Origin: Sunxiuqinia dokdonensis
Lineage (GTDB): Bacteria; Bacteroidota; Bacteroidia; Bacteroidales; Prolixibacteraceae
Assembly: GCF_001270965.1 (NCBI RefSeq)
Contig: NZ_LGIA01000153.1
Coordinates: 1-62,536 of the forward strand
Direction: 5' to 3'
DNA: 62,536 nt
Shown: in pieces, positions 25,749 to 35,457 of the stretch
Layout of the letters: each line of letters opens with the position of its first letter
Position numbering within the stretch: the first letter of the stretch is position 1
Program-made: the position numbers and the translations under genes
The notes under the pieces: model-generated
What the model was told of the DNA's origin: nothing
Seen by the model: only the letters and a program-made list of their open reading frames with translations
The model's database searches: none

Positions 25749-26561
25749 ATGATGAAAAAACTATTTGCGTTTATAGCAGTTTTTGGGATGCTCTACATTG
25801 GAGCGTCGAACAATGCCGTTGCTCAGGACGATACAGCAGAACAAGCAGCAACCGAAGCAGCAGCGCCTGCAGTTGATTTAGCCGCTGACGCGGAAGAAGA
25901 AGCTGCAGCAGCAGCCGAAGAAGGCAAATCGCTTCACAGTCAGTTAAAGCAAAAATTTATTGAAGGTGGTCCAACTTTCATGTCTTTTGTGTTGATTACC
26001 TTGATTTTAGGTCTTGCCTTAGCTTTGGAGCGCGTGATCTACCTGAACTTGTCAACAACGAACACCAAAAAACTATTGGTGAATGTTGAAGAGGCACTTG
26101 ACAATGGCGGTATTGAAGCTGCAAAAGAAGTTTGTCGGAATACACGTGGCCCGGTTGCCAGTATTTTTTATCAAGGTCTTGACCGCTCAGAAGAAGGTCT
26201 GGATGTGGTAGAAAAAACAGTCGTTTCTTATGGTGGCGTTCAAGCTGGCTTACTTGAAAAAGGCTTAAGCTGGATCTCTTTGTTCATTGCCTTGGCTCCG
26301 ATGCTTGGATTCATGGGTACTGTAATTGGTATGATTGCAGCATTCGACGCCATTGAGGTTGCCGGAGACATTAGCCCGTCATTGGTAGCTGGTGGTATTA
26401 AAGTGGCCTTGATTACAACCGTATCTGGTCTTGTCGTTGCCATTATCTTGCAGATTTTTTACAACTATTGTGTAGCAAAAATTGACAGTATCATCAATAA
26501 CATGGAAGATGCTTCTATTTCATTGATTGACATTTTGGTAAAACACAATCTTAAAAAATAA
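25749..26561 (+). CDS. exbB: ExbB/TolQ/MotA-type proton channel
   Basis: 270 aa. A signal-like first helix (4-25) is followed by an Ala/Glu/Asp-rich periplasmic linker (26-60), then the three-helix ExbB core (about 76-97, 176-200, 218-240). Family motif ALAPMLGFMGTVIGMI precedes the second core helix, with LVAGGIKVALITTVSGLVVA in the third. With ExbD it forms the proton-driven motor that powers TonB-type outer-membrane uptake or TolQR-like envelope work. No TonB gene is adjacent. First gene of a four-gene operon. The N-terminal extension is common in Bacteroidota. Confidence 0.95.
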   Translation: MMKKLFAFIAVFGMLYIGASNNAVAQDDTAEQAATEAAAPAVDLAADAEEEAAAAAEEGKSLHSQLKQKFIEGGPTFMSFVLITLILGLALALERVIYLNLSTTNTKKLLVNVEEALDNGGIEAAKEVCRNTRGPVASIFYQGLDRSEEGLDVVEKTVVSYGGVQAGLLEKGLSWISLFIALAPMLGFMGTVIGMIAAFDAIEVAGDISPSLVAGGIKVALITTVSGLVVAIILQIFYNYCVAKIDSIINNMEDASISLIDILVKHNLKK

Positions 26562-26569
26562 TTTAGCTT

Positions 26570-27025
26570 ATGAAACTAGAAAAAGTATTATCCATCGTAT
26601 TGTGGGTACTTTTAGCAGTTTCAGCGGTTCTGATTGTGTCAATGATGACGAACATCAGTGAGAACGAAGCTGATCCCACTATGGGTGCCTGGATCAATAC
26701 CACGCTAACTTGGTCATATATCCTGTTGGGTATTGGAGCAGTAGTAGCAGTTGTTTTTGCGTTAATTAATACATTTACAGACAAACAAGCTGCAAAGAAA
26801 GGCTTAATGGCCGTGGTTTTTGCTGGAGCTGTTTTGGCTATTTCCTATGCGCTTGCTTCTGATGCCATTCCTCAGTTTTATGGTGTTGATAAGTTTGTAG
26901 AAGACGGAACATTAACAAATACCGTTTCTAAATGGATTGGAACGACCTTGATTGCAACCTATGTTTTACTTGGGCTGTCGGTTGTAGCAATTGCTACTTC
27001 GGCAGTAACTCGTGTTTTTAAGTAA
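26570..27025 (+). CDS. Four-TM membrane protein of the Exb operon, internally duplicated
   Basis: 151 aa with four hydrophobic segments (about 8-27, 45-67, 79-95, 125-146). The second half repeats the first: WINTTL...Y.LLG (41-54) aligns with WIGTTL...Y.LLG (122-135), so it looks like a tandem duplication of a two-helix unit. It sits 8 bp after exbB and 36 bp before the first exbD. Proteins like this are, as I recall, regularly found between exbB and exbD in Bacteroidota, but I know no function. A structural part of the ExbBD motor is the simplest idea (inference). Confidence 0.88.
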   Translation: MKLEKVLSIVLWVLLAVSAVLIVSMMTNISENEADPTMGAWINTTLTWSYILLGIGAVVAVVFALINTFTDKQAAKKGLMAVVFAGAVLAISYALASDAIPQFYGVDKFVEDGTLTNTVSKWIGTTLIATYVLLGLSVVAIATSAVTRVFK

Positions 27026-27061
27026 GCAGTGTGGTCAAGTAAAACAGGAAAAAATTAAATT

Positions 27062-27640
27062 ATGGCAAAAAAAATTCCCGAAATACCAGCAGCATCATTA
27101 GCAGACATTGCATTTATGTTGCTTATCTTTTTCCTGGTAACCACCACAATGGATGTTGACAGTGGATTAGAGCGTCGTCTTCCTCCCATGCCACCACCGG
27201 ATCAGGAGGATGATGATACACCTCCAATCAAAGAGCGTAACGTGTTTGTGGTATTGGTCAATGCCAATAACCAGTTGTTGGTTGAAGGTGAAATAAGCCG
27301 GGTTGAAGACCTTCGTGAAAAAGCAAAGGAATTTATGGCAAACCCTTACAATGAAGAAAACCTGCCTGAAAAAGAGCCCAAAACGGTTGACTTTTTCGGA
27401 GAGGTTGAAGTGACCAAGGGGGTCATCTCTTTGCGAAATGACGTGGGTACGCAATATGGAACCTACATCGCTGTACAGAACGAGTTGGTTGGTGCCATCA
27501 ACGATCTGAGAGAAGAGCTTGCGAAACAGAAGTTTGGTAAGTCCTATGATAAGCTAGACAGAGATCAACAGGGGGCTATTAGAGACATTTATCCCTCCAG
27601 GATTTCGGAAGCTGAACCTAAAAAAGTGGGAGGAAATTAG
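27062..27640 (+). CDS. exbD: ExbD/TolR family protein (first copy)
   Basis: 192 aa. One N-terminal helix with the proton-carrying Asp in SLADIAFMLLIFFLVTTTM (Asp about residue 15), then a periplasmic domain. That domain is longer than in classical ExbD and includes a Pro/Asp-rich stretch (PPMPPPDQEDDD) and a C-terminal region with many charged residues. It pairs with ExbB to couple proton flow to envelope work. Starts 36 bp after the 4-TM gene and is followed after 1 bp by the second exbD. Confidence 0.95.
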   Translation: MAKKIPEIPAASLADIAFMLLIFFLVTTTMDVDSGLERRLPPMPPPDQEDDDTPPIKERNVFVVLVNANNQLLVEGEISRVEDLREKAKEFMANPYNEENLPEKEPKTVDFFGEVEVTKGVISLRNDVGTQYGTYIAVQNELVGAINDLREELAKQKFGKSYDKLDRDQQGAIRDIYPSRISEAEPKKVGGN

Positions 27641-27641
27641 T

Positions 27642-28112
27642 ATGTCAAAGTTTAGAAAAAGCGGCAGTAAAGAAATGCCACCCATTTCTACTGCTTCGTT
27701 ACCCGATATCGTATTTATGTTGCTTTTCTTCTTCATGGTGAGTACAACCATGCGCGAAGTTACCTTGATGGTTAAAGTAACCGTTCCTGCAGCAACTGAA
27801 TTATCGAAATTGGAGAAGAAGTCTTTGGTAAGCTACATTTATGTAGGAACTCCCCACAACCAGTACCAGCGGGTATTTGGTTCGGAACCCCGCATCCAGC
27901 TAAACGATCAATTTGCAAGAGTAAGCGATATTCAGGACTACATTACAAGTGAGCGCGAAGCCCGTGATGAAGCGGAAGTACCGTTTATGATTACGTCGCT
28001 CAAAGTGGATGAATATACCAAGATGGGTATCGTAACTGATATCAAACAAGAACTGCGGAAAGCTTCGGCTTTGCACATTAACTATTCTTCGCGTAAACGA
28101 GAAGACTTATAG
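27642..28112 (+). CDS. exbD: ExbD/TolR family protein (second copy)
   Basis: 156 aa. N-terminal cytosolic basic segment, then the helix with Asp in SLPDIVFMLLFFFMVSTTM, then a periplasmic domain. Two different ExbD proteins in one operon suggest a heteromeric ExbD pair in the motor. The start is 1 bp after the previous stop, so translation is probably coupled. Last gene of the operon before a hairpin and T-run. Confidence 0.95.
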   Translation: MSKFRKSGSKEMPPISTASLPDIVFMLLFFFMVSTTMREVTLMVKVTVPAATELSKLEKKSLVSYIYVGTPHNQYQRVFGSEPRIQLNDQFARVSDIQDYITSEREARDEAEVPFMITSLKVDEYTKMGIVTDIKQELRKASALHINYSSRKREDL

Positions 28113-28130
28113 TTTTTTGATCATCAATAT

Positions 28131-28166
28131 AAAAAGGAAGGAGGACTTAGGTTCTCCTTTTTTTGT
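28131..28166 (+). terminator. Terminator of the exb operon
   Basis: AAGGAG and CTCCTT pair across a 10-nt loop and are followed by a long T-run, about 20 nt after the second exbD stop. Confidence 0.65.
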
Positions 28167-28189
28167 AGTTTTAAGGAAACAACACGATT

Positions 28190-28528
28190 ATGGCAACATT
28201 AAAATTTGATGAAGTTCCTTATGAAGTTGTAAAAGAGGGCTTACAAAGAAAGATCATTCACACGGACCATTTGATGACTGTTTTGATTGATTTTACAAAT
28301 GGACCTTGGGATGAACCCGAACCCAAACACCATCATCCACACGAACAAACATCGTACATTGCGGAGGGTGAAATCATTTTCTTTTGCGATGGCGAAGAGC
28401 CACAAAAGCTTAAGGCAGGCGACCTGTTTGCGGTGGCTCCCAATGTGCCCCACACCATCCAATTGCTGTCAAAAACAGCCAGGTTGGTAGATAGTTTTAC
28501 GCCTTTGAGGGATGACTTTCTGAAATAA
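28190..28528 (+). CDS. Cupin domain protein
   Basis: 112 aa, a single small cupin beta-barrel. Metal-ligand motif 1 is HHHPHEQTSYIAEGE (His, His and Glu) and motif 2 is APNVPHTIQLL (His). The substrate cannot be told. Small cupins of this type include isomerases, dioxygenases and sugar-binding regulators. Monocistronic, lying between the exb terminator and its own terminator. Confidence 0.9.
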   Translation: MATLKFDEVPYEVVKEGLQRKIIHTDHLMTVLIDFTNGPWDEPEPKHHHPHEQTSYIAEGEIIFFCDGEEPQKLKAGDLFAVAPNVPHTIQLLSKTARLVDSFTPLRDDFLK

Positions 28529-28557
28529 AAAAAGAGGCTGGTTAAGCCTCTTTTTTG
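28527..28557. terminator. Terminator between the cupin gene and aspS
   Basis: AAAAAAGAGGCT and AGCCTCTTTTTT around a short loop, usable in both directions. It starts at the cupin stop, and the aspS stop is about 44 bp beyond. Confidence 0.85.
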
Positions 28558-28600
28558 TATCCTTTAAATTTGATGGTGGATCAAACTTTTCCAGGTCGAT

Positions 28601-30358
28601 CTATTTCTTCTCTTTGAGCACCACTTTCAGATTCAGTTCATCCAACTGGTTTTGAGCAATGGGTGATGGAGAGTCGATCATCACATCGCGGCCCGCGTTG
28701 TTTTTAGGGAAGGCAATCACATCACGGATACTATCTAAACCTGCAAAAAGTGATACCAGGCGGTCGAAGCCAAAGGCAATTCCGGCATGCGGCGGCGCTC
28801 CGTATTTAAAGGCGCTCATCAAAAATCCAAACTGAGCCTGGGCTTCTTCTTTTGTGAAACCAAGCAAATCGAACATGCGCGATTGCAATTCCGAATCGTA
28901 AATACGAACCGAACCACCACCAATTTCCACGCCGTTAATCACCAAATCGTAGGCATTGGCACGGACCTTTCCCGGTGCGGTATCCAGCAAGGCAATATCT
29001 TCGGGTTTTGGGGCGGTAAACGGGTGATGCATGGCGTAATGGCGCTGGGTTTCTTCGTCCCATTCCAACAAGGGAAAATCAACCACCCACAAGGGTTTAA
29101 ACGTGTTTTTATCCATCAGGCCCAGCTGCTTGCCCATTTCCAACCGAAGGGCACCCAGTGCATCGAGCATAGACGCTTTTTCGCCCGAAAGCAGCAGGAT
29201 CAAATCACCTGCCTTGGCTCCGCAGGCCGACGCCCACTTTTGCAGTTCATCTTCGCTGTAAAATTTATCAACCGACGACTTAAACGTGCCGTCGGCATTG
29301 CATTTCAGATAGACCATGCCCTTGGCGCCAATTTGCGGGCGCTTTACCCAGTTGGTTAACGCGTCCAATTGTTTGCGGGTGTAATCGGCACAACCTTCGG
29401 CACAAATGGCTCCAATGAATTCCGCATCGTCAAAAACACTGAATTGATGCCCTTTGACGACATCGGTCAGGTCTTTGATTAGCATGTCGAAACGAATATC
29501 GGGCTTGTCCGATCCATAGTTGATCATGGCATCGGCATACGACATGCGCGGAAAGTCAGCCACGTCCACGTTTTTGATGGCCTTAAACAGGTGTTTCGTT
29601 AAGCCTTCGAAGGTATTGAGTACATCTTCCTGCTCCACGAAAGCCATTTCGCAGTCGATTTGGGTAAACTCGGGCTGGCGGTCGGCACGCAGGTCTTCGT
29701 CGCGAAAACACTTCACAATCTGGTAGTAGCGGTCGAAGCCAGCCACCATCAGCAATTGTTTAAACACCTGGGGCGACTGGGGCAGCGCGTAGAACTGGCC
29801 TTCGTTCATGCGCGACGGAACCACAAAGTCGCGGGCACCTTCGGGCGTTGATTTGATGAGCACCGGTGTTTCGGTTTCGATAAATTCCTGGTCATTCAGG
29901 TACGAACGGATGGCGTGGGCCATTTTCGAACGTAAAACCAGGTTTTCGCGTACCGGATTTCGACGCAAGTCCAGGTAGCGGTATTTCATGCGGATGTCGT
30001 CGCCCCCATCGCTTTCATCTTCAATGGTGAAAGGCGGGACGGCCGACGGACTCAGTACCTTCAGGTCGGCTACATCCATTTCAATATCGCCTGTGGGCAG
30101 GTGGTCGTTTTTGCTGCTGCGCTCACGAACATGTCCTGTAGCTTGAATCACGAATTCCCGTCCCAATTTTTTTAGTTTGTCGTTCAATTCGGCTGAAGCT
30201 TTTTCGTCGAACACCAGTTGTGTAATTCCGTAGCGGTCGCGAAGATCGACAAAAGTCATTCCTCCCAACTCGCGTTTGCGTTGTACCCAACCGGCAAGTG
30301 TTACTTCAATACCCTGATGTTCCAGGCGTAATTCGCCACAAGTATGTGTTCTGTACAT
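28601..30358 (-). CDS. aspS: Aspartyl-tRNA synthetase
   Basis: 585 aa from the ATG at 30358. The open frame runs 73 codons further but through the promoter region into the divergent tadA gene. Class II synthetase: N-terminal OB anticodon-binding domain (1-~110), motif 2 around [18 protein letters not shown], a GAD insertion domain near 290-400, and motif 3 in GIAFGFDRL. It charges tRNA-Asp. Bacterial-type length. Divergent from tadA across an 87-bp region that carries a promoter for each strand. Confidence 0.97.
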   Translation of the reverse strand: MYRTHTCGELRLEHQGIEVTLAGWVQRKRELGGMTFVDLRDRYGITQLVFDEKASAELNDKLKKLGREFVIQATGHVRERSSKNDHLPTGDIEMDVADLKVLSPSAVPPFTIEDESDGGDDIRMKYRYLDLRRNPVRENLVLRSKMAHAIRSYLNDQEFIETETPVLIKSTPEGARDFVVPSRMNEGQFYALPQSPQVFKQLLMVAGFDRYYQIVKCFRDEDLRADRQPEFTQIDCEMAFVEQEDVLNTFEGLTKHLFKAIKNVDVADFPRMSYADAMINYGSDKPDIRFDMLIKDLTDVVKGHQFSVFDDAEFIGAICAEGCADYTRKQLDALTNWVKRPQIGAKGMVYLKCNADGTFKSSVDKFYSEDELQKWASACGAKAGDLILLLSGEKASMLDALGALRLEMGKQLGLMDKNTFKPLWVVDFPLLEWDEETQRHYAMHHPFTAPKPEDIALLDTAPGKVRANAYDLVINGVEIGGGSVRIYDSELQSRMFDLLGFTKEEAQAQFGFLMSAFKYGAPPHAGIAFGFDRLVSLFAGLDSIRDVIAFPKNNAGRDVMIDSPSPIAQNQLDELNLKVVLKEKK

Positions 30359-30382
30359 AAAAGGTTCGTTTTTGTTTGACTG

Positions 30383-30390
30383 CAAAAATA
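30383..30390 (-). promoter_or_regulatory. Promoter -7 element for aspS
   Basis: TATTTTTG on the minus strand, exact consensus, with a predicted start near 30377 and a leader of about 18 nt. Confidence 0.5.
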
Positions 30391-30414
30391 AGCAGATTTT
30401 AGCAATATAAATTG

Positions 30415-30422
30415 TAGGTTTG
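30415..30422 (+). promoter_or_regulatory. Promoter -7 element for tadA
   Basis: TAGGTTTG, exact TAnnTTTG match. It overlaps the upstream in-frame GTG at 30422, which therefore cannot be the start codon; the ATGs at 30446 and 30449 remain. Confidence 0.5.
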
Positions 30423-30445
30423 TGATTAATTCTGAACGGATTTGG

Positions 30446-30889
30446 ATGATGGAACCTTTTGATGATACCTATTTTATGAAGAAAGCTTTTCAGGAAGCCC
30501 AACAGGCCTATGAAAAGGGTGAAGTGCCCGTGGGGGCGGTGGTGGTAGCCCAAAACCGGATTATTGCACGGGCGCATAACTTAACCGAAACCTTGACCGA
30601 TGTGACGGCCCATGCCGAAATGCAAGCGGTGACGGCGGCCGCCAATCTGCTGGGAAGCAAATACCTGAATGAGTGTACGCTTTATGTCACGCTGGAGCCT
30701 TGTGTGATGTGCGCCGGTGCGTTGGGGTGGTCGCAACTTGGCAAGCTGGTGTATGGCGCCAGCGACCAAAAGCGGGGCTTCTCGAAATTTGCTCCAAAAT
30801 CGCTTCACCCCAAAACGGAGGTGGTTTCGGGCGTCATGGCCGATGATTGTGCCGATTTGATGACCGCTTTCTTTCAGGAAAGAAGATAA
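30446..30889 (+). CDS. tadA: tRNA adenosine(34) deaminase TadA / nucleoside deaminase
   Basis: 147 aa from the first of two adjacent ATGs. Zinc-binding deaminase motifs: VTAHAEMQA (His and the proton-shuttle Glu) and [11 protein letters not shown] (the two Cys). TadA converts A34 to inosine in tRNA-Arg(ACG). Length and N-terminal [14 protein letters not shown] match TadA; guanine deaminase-like activity is the alternative. Convergent with nqrF across a long hairpin. Confidence 0.93.
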   Translation: MMEPFDDTYFMKKAFQEAQQAYEKGEVPVGAVVVAQNRIIARAHNLTETLTDVTAHAEMQAVTAAANLLGSKYLNECTLYVTLEPCVMCAGALGWSQLGKLVYGASDQKRGFSKFAPKSLHPKTEVVSGVMADDCADLMTAFFQERR

Positions 30890-30910
30890 TCAGCTTTAGA
30901 AATTATTTAG

Positions 30911-30952
30911 ACGAAAAAGAGCTTTCAACCCAGGTTGAAAGCTCTTTTTCGT
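30911..30952. terminator. Bidirectional terminator between tadA and nqrF
   Basis: Arms of about 19 bp from ACGAAAAAGAG to CTCTTTTTCGT around a tiny centre, with A and T runs inside the arms. It is placed between convergent stops at 30889 and 30972, so it serves both. Confidence 0.9.
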
Positions 30953-30971
30953 TTAGTAATCTCTTGGCATG

Positions 30972-32234
30972 TTAACTCCCAAAGTCGTCAAACATGACGT
31001 TTTCGTCAGGGACACCCAAGTCGTACAACATTTTCTGAACGGCGTCGTTCATCATGGGCGGGCCGCACAGGTAGTAGTCAATTTCTTCTGGTTCTTCGTG
31101 TTTTCCGAGGTACATGTCGTGAATGACCTGGTGAATAAATCCTTTTGGTCCGTCCCAGTTGTCTTCGGGTTGTGGATCAGACAGGGCCAGGTGGAAGGAG
31201 AAATTCGGGAATTTTTCTTCAATGGCTCTGAACTGGTCGTAGTAGAAAACTTCTCTCCAGGAACGGGCACCGTACCAGAAGGTAATTTTCTTATCCGATT
31301 CTTTCAGGGTATGGAACAGGTGGAACAGGTGAGAACGCATGGGAGCCATACCGGCACCACCACCAATAAACATCATCTCGTTGTCGTTGTCTTTCAGGAA
31401 AAACTCTCCGTATGGCCCTGAAATGGTTACTTTGTCGCCGGGTTTACGCGAGAAAATGTAAGAAGAACAAATTCCGGGATTCACTTTTTGGAACCCACCA
31501 TTGACACGGTCAAACGGTGGCGTGGCAATCCGGATGTTCAGCATCACAATGTTTCCTTCGGCGGGGTGATTCGCCATGGAATAGGCGCGGAATGTGGGTT
31601 CCGGGTTTTTCATGTTCAGGTCGAACATGTTGTATTGCTCCCATTCAGGACGGAATTTGTCGTCCACTTCAATGTCTTTGAAATCGACATCAATCTTCGG
31701 AACGTCAATTTGGATGTATCCACCCGATTTGAAATCGAGATTTTCGCCTTCGGGCAAGCGTACGACAAACTCTTTAATGTAGGTTGCCACATTGTTATTT
31801 GAAACCACTTCGCATTCCCACTTTTTGATTCCCATGATTTCCTGAGGAATCTTCAGCTCCATGTCTTCCTTAACTTTTACCTGGCAGGCCAGGCGCCAGT
31901 TGTCGTTTTGTTCTTTTCGGGTGAAATAACCGGTTTCAGTGGGGAGAATAGAACCACCACCATCGATAACCTGGCAACGGCACATGGCACAGGTACCACC
32001 ACCACCACAAGCCGAAGGAAGGAAAATTTTGTTGTTCCCAAGTGTGGTCAAGAGGGTGTCGCCGGGGTTGGTTTCAATAACCGTGTCGCCTTTGTTGATG
32101 TCAACCTTGACAATTCCCGAAGGCATCAGTTTTTTCTTCGCGTAAAGCAAGATCGACACCAGGAGAATCACCATCAACAGGAAAACAGCGATACTGGTAA
32201 TAACGACTGTCGTTTGAGTTGCTAAAAATATCAT
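30972..32234 (-). CDS. nqrF: Na+-translocating NADH:quinone reductase subunit F
   Basis: 420 aa. N-terminal membrane helix (8-28), then a 2Fe-2S ferredoxin domain (~40-130) with [13 protein letters not shown] holding three Cys and a fourth in LACQVKV. An FAD/NADH reductase domain follows (~135-420), with RAYSMAN for FAD and the [14 protein letters not shown]-binding loop. It oxidises NADH and feeds electrons into the NQR sodium pump in the inner membrane. Last gene of nqrABCDEF, 22 bp after nqrE. Confidence 0.98.
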   Translation of the reverse strand: MIFLATQTTVVITSIAVFLLMVILLVSILLYAKKKLMPSGIVKVDINKGDTVIETNPGDTLLTTLGNNKIFLPSACGGGGTCAMCRCQVIDGGGSILPTETGYFTRKEQNDNWRLACQVKVKEDMELKIPQEIMGIKKWECEVVSNNNVATYIKEFVVRLPEGENLDFKSGGYIQIDVPKIDVDFKDIEVDDKFRPEWEQYNMFDLNMKNPEPTFRAYSMANHPAEGNIVMLNIRIATPPFDRVNGGFQKVNPGICSSYIFSRKPGDKVTISGPYGEFFLKDNDNEMMFIGGGAGMAPMRSHLFHLFHTLKESDKKITFWYGARSWREVFYYDQFRAIEEKFPNFSFHLALSDPQPEDNWDGPKGFIHQVIHDMYLGKHEEPEEIDYYLCGPPMMNDAVQKMLYDLGVPDENVMFDDFGS

Positions 32235-32256
32235 TGTTATGAGTTTTTTTATCAGA

Positions 32257-32874
32257 TTATAGTTTTATACCCATGAATCCCATGAAAGCCAGTCCCATTA
32301 ATCCGGTCACAATAAATGTAATGCCAAGACCTTTCAGAGGAGCAGGAACATGCGAATACTTAATTTTTTCACGAATGGCGGCAATACCCACGATGGCCAG
32401 AAACCAGCCAACGCCCGATCCCAGTCCGTAAACAGAAGCCTCGCCGATATTGAGAAACGCTTTTTGTTGCATGAATAACGATCCTCCAAGAATGGCACAG
32501 TTCACCGCAATCAAGGGTAAAAAGATACCAAGTTGCGTGTAAAGTACCGGGGCAAATTTTTCAACAATCATTTCCACGAGTTGCACCATCGATGCAATCA
32601 CGGCGATGAACATGATGAAACTCAGGAAGCTCAGGTCAACTGCTGCAAAGGTTGGATTTAACCAAGTTAGTGCGCCTTCTTTCAACACGTAGTTTTCCAG
32701 TAAATAGTCTACCGGTACGGTTATTCCCAAAACAAAAACAACTGCCAATCCAAGGCCTGTAGCCGTTTTTACTGATTTGGATACCGCCAGATAAGAACAC
32801 ATGCCCAGGAAATAGGCAAATACCATGTTCTCAATAAAGATGGATTTAATGAATATATTAATCAGGTTTTCCAT
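32257..32874 (-). CDS. nqrE: NQR subunit E
   Basis: 205 aa, integral membrane, six helices. Conserved half-motifs [14 protein letters not shown] near the start and [17 protein letters not shown] in the middle carry the Cys residues (in GMCS and VNCAI) that ligate the intramembrane iron cluster shared with NqrD. It forms part of the sodium path. Gap of 21 bp to nqrD. Confidence 0.98.
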   Translation of the reverse strand: MENLINIFIKSIFIENMVFAYFLGMCSYLAVSKSVKTATGLGLAVVFVLGITVPVDYLLENYVLKEGALTWLNPTFAAVDLSFLSFIMFIAVIASMVQLVEMIVEKFAPVLYTQLGIFLPLIAVNCAILGGSLFMQQKAFLNIGEASVYGLGSGVGWFLAIVGIAAIREKIKYSHVPAPLKGLGITFIVTGLMGLAFMGFMGIKL

Positions 32875-32895
32875 AATTTTCTTCTTTTAAGCGGA

Positions 32896-33546
32896 TTATT
32901 CTTCAATCAGTTTACGGTTTCGGCTACGCTGCACCCAGATAATAATACCTACGGTGATCAGCGCCATCGGAGGAAGAATCATCATTCCGTTGTTGGCGTA
33001 AAAACCGCCATTTTCAATGTACCAGCTTGCCGGGATGATTTTGTACCCCCAGACACTACCTGATCCAAACAGTTCGCGGGCAAATCCTACCACCACCAGA
33101 ATCCAGCCGTATCCTGCGGCATTTCCAAGTCCGTCAAGAAAGGCGGGCCAAGGTTTGTTGCCCAAGGCAAAAGCTTCCAGACGTCCCATGATGATACAGT
33201 TGGTAATAATCAAACCAACAAAAACAGACAATTGCTTGCTTACGTCGTAAACAAAGGCTTTTAGAACTTGGTCAACCAAGATCACCAAAGCTGCAATGAT
33301 GACAAGCTGAACGATAATCCGGATCCGGTTGGGAATGGTATTCCGAAGCAAAGAGATAATCACGTTGGCAAATGCCAGTACGGCCATCACCGAAAGCGAC
33401 ATCACCACTGAGGGTTTCAGTTGTGCCGTGACAGCCAGTGCCGAACAAATTCCTAGTACCTGAACCGTAATCGGGTTACTGCTGTTTAGCGGGTCGCTCA
33501 GCAGCTTCAGGTTCTTCTTTGAAAATAAAGGTTCTCTATCACTCAT
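32896..33546 (-). CDS. nqrD: NQR subunit D
   Basis: 216 aa, integral membrane, six helices, paralogous to NqrE in inverted topology. Conserved Cys in VLGICSALAVT and in ITNCIIMGRLEAF match the cluster ligands. A short N-terminal cytosolic leader (SDREPLFSKKNLK) is typical for Bacteroidota. It starts 6 bp after nqrC, so translation is likely coupled. Confidence 0.98.
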   Translation of the reverse strand: MSDREPLFSKKNLKLLSDPLNSSNPITVQVLGICSALAVTAQLKPSVVMSLSVMAVLAFANVIISLLRNTIPNRIRIIVQLVIIAALVILVDQVLKAFVYDVSKQLSVFVGLIITNCIIMGRLEAFALGNKPWPAFLDGLGNAAGYGWILVVVGFARELFGSGSVWGYKIIPASWYIENGGFYANNGMMILPPMALITVGIIIWVQRSRNRKLIEE

Positions 33547-33552
33547 TTTCTT

Positions 33553-34245
33553 CTATTTTTTCTGGTTCAAAAAAGCATTGTAGGCATTCAGGTCATCCAA
33601 AAGCATTTTTTCCAATCCTTTTGAAGTGATTGTTCCTCCTGAGATTCCATCAACGCGGTGCTTAGCCGGCGCTGTTTCGTTTGACTTGGCCACAATGATT
33701 GACACCAATTTGCCGTTATCGTAAATCTCTTTGCCCTGAAATTGGTCTTGAAAATTCTCCGTTGAAATTTCAGCACCCAACCCCGGGGTTTCTCCCTGGT
33801 GGTCGAATGAGGCGCCGTATATGGTTGACATGTCATCTTCCAACGAAACATAGCCCCAAATAGGTCCCCAAAGTCCTGCTCCCCGAAGTGGGAAGATGTA
33901 TTTCACGCTTCCGTCAATCTGGCATTCAAACACGGGAAGCAGTTGTTGTTCAACCGGCTTGGCCCGTTCTTTTTTCAGGTCGATGGTGAATGCGTTGCCT
34001 TCAACTTCTTCACCTTTCGAATTGACCACATAGGTGTTGACAATTCGTTCGGCGTAAATTTCTTCTGCATTCGTCGCATCAGCGGCAATGTTGACCGAAG
34101 CCAGGATGTTCTGCTTCTTTTCAACTTCAATGTTTTTATCCTGAAATGGTTTTAAATTGATGGCAGCCAGTGAAAGAATCGCAGCAACCAAAATCACCAT
34201 TCCCGATGCGTATATAAATGTGTAAACATTACTGTTCCTATCCAT
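33553..34245 (-). CDS. nqrC: NQR subunit C
   Basis: 230 aa. One N-terminal helix (9-28) and a periplasmic FMN-binding domain. The covalent FMN Thr is in DGISGGTITSKG near the C-terminus, a Gly-for-Ala variant of the SGATxT motif that ApbE modifies. No apbE gene is in the window. GLWGPIWGYV is another family block. The gap to nqrB is 19 bp. Confidence 0.97.
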   Translation of the reverse strand: MDRNSNVYTFIYASGMVILVAAILSLAAINLKPFQDKNIEVEKKQNILASVNIAADATNAEEIYAERIVNTYVVNSKGEEVEGNAFTIDLKKERAKPVEQQLLPVFECQIDGSVKYIFPLRGAGLWGPIWGYVSLEDDMSTIYGASFDHQGETPGLGAEISTENFQDQFQGKEIYDNGKLVSIIVAKSNETAPAKHRVDGISGGTITSKGLEKMLLDDLNAYNAFLNQKK

Positions 34246-34264
34246 TTCTTTTTTCTTTAAGGGA

Positions 34265-35422
34265 TTAAGCGCTCTGTTGAACTCGTTTTAAACGACGTTT
34301 GATATTTCCCTGAACCACGTAATGGTCAATCAGCGGAGCAAAGGTATTCATCAGCAGGATGGCCAACATCATTCCCTCCGGGTAGGCTGGGTTCACCACG
34401 CGAATCAGAATGGCCAGTACTCCAATGAGGAATCCATAAATCCATTTTCCACGGTCGGTTTGAGCTGCTGTGACCGGATCAGTGGCCATGAAAACGGCTC
34501 CAAAAGCAAATCCGCCAATTATCAGGTGTTCCCAGAAAGGCATGGCCATGTAGGCATTGACTGCGAATATATTTAGCAAGATGCCCATAAACAGCCCGCC
34601 AAGCACGGTAGACAGCATGATTTTCCAGTTTCCGATGCCGGTAATGATTAAGATCGCTGCACCAATCAGGATGGCCAGGGTTGATGTTTCGCCGATTGAA
34701 CCGGGAATCAAACCGATAAAGGCATTCCAAACATTGAGGTCGGTGTTTCCTAAAACGGCTTCAGCCATTGGGGTGGCGCCTGTAAACCCGTCGGCCATTT
34801 TCTCCACGCCACTCGCCGAAATCCAAACCGAGTCGCCCGACATTTGAGCTGGGTATGCAAAGAATACGAAAGCCCGTGCAACCAGCGCCGGGTTCCAGAT
34901 GTTCATTCCGGTACCTCCAAAAACCTCTTTGCCAAAGATGACAGCAAATGCTGTTGCAATGCCAATCATCCAAAGTGGTGTGTTAATGGGCATAATCAGT
35001 GGGATCAACATCCCCGAGACCAGGAATCCTTCGTTGACTTCGTGGCCACGGAACTGGGCGAAAATAAATTCAATACCCAGACCAACACCGTACGAAACAA
35101 TGATGACCGGCAGCACTTTCCACAGTCCGAACAGGAACAGGTCGAAAAAAGCGGCTGTTTCCAATTGGCCGAGTGCACCGAAATGCTGGTAGCCAATGTT
35201 GTACATTCCCATCAATAATGCTGGGACAAGAGCCAGAACCACGATTCCCATGGTTCGTTTCAAATCAATATAATCATGAACATGAGTTCCTGATTTGGAG
35301 GTATGTTTCTGAACGAAGGCCAAGGTAAAGAACGCATCATGCGTAGAGTGCAGCCAGTGATATTTGGCGCCTTTCTGAACATGTGGCTTCGTCTTTTCAA
35401 AAAAGTTTCTTAACGCTTTCAT
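34265..35422 (-). CDS. nqrB: NQR subunit B
   Basis: 385 aa, integral membrane, about ten helices in the RnfD/NqrB family. The covalent FMN attachment site is the Thr in FTGATPMAEA. An N-terminal ~50-residue cytosolic segment precedes the first helix. NqrB holds riboflavin and FMN and forms the main sodium channel. Starts 35 bp after nqrA. Confidence 0.98.
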   Translation of the reverse strand: MKALRNFFEKTKPHVQKGAKYHWLHSTHDAFFTLAFVQKHTSKSGTHVHDYIDLKRTMGIVVLALVPALLMGMYNIGYQHFGALGQLETAAFFDLFLFGLWKVLPVIIVSYGVGLGIEFIFAQFRGHEVNEGFLVSGMLIPLIMPINTPLWMIGIATAFAVIFGKEVFGGTGMNIWNPALVARAFVFFAYPAQMSGDSVWISASGVEKMADGFTGATPMAEAVLGNTDLNVWNAFIGLIPGSIGETSTLAILIGAAILIITGIGNWKIMLSTVLGGLFMGILLNIFAVNAYMAMPFWEHLIIGGFAFGAVFMATDPVTAAQTDRGKWIYGFLIGVLAILIRVVNPAYPEGMMLAILLMNTFAPLIDHYVVQGNIKRRLKRVQQSA

Positions 35423-35457
35423 TGAATTATCTATTTTGTGTCAAGCAATTCGATCGG

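Noticed and set aside
25749-28112. Duplicated exbD as an assembly error
   Set aside because: The two ExbD proteins differ strongly in sequence and length, so they are real paralogues.
30359-30577. 73-codon N-terminal extension of aspS
   Set aside because: It crosses the divergent promoters and the start of tadA, and the family starts at [10 protein letters not shown].
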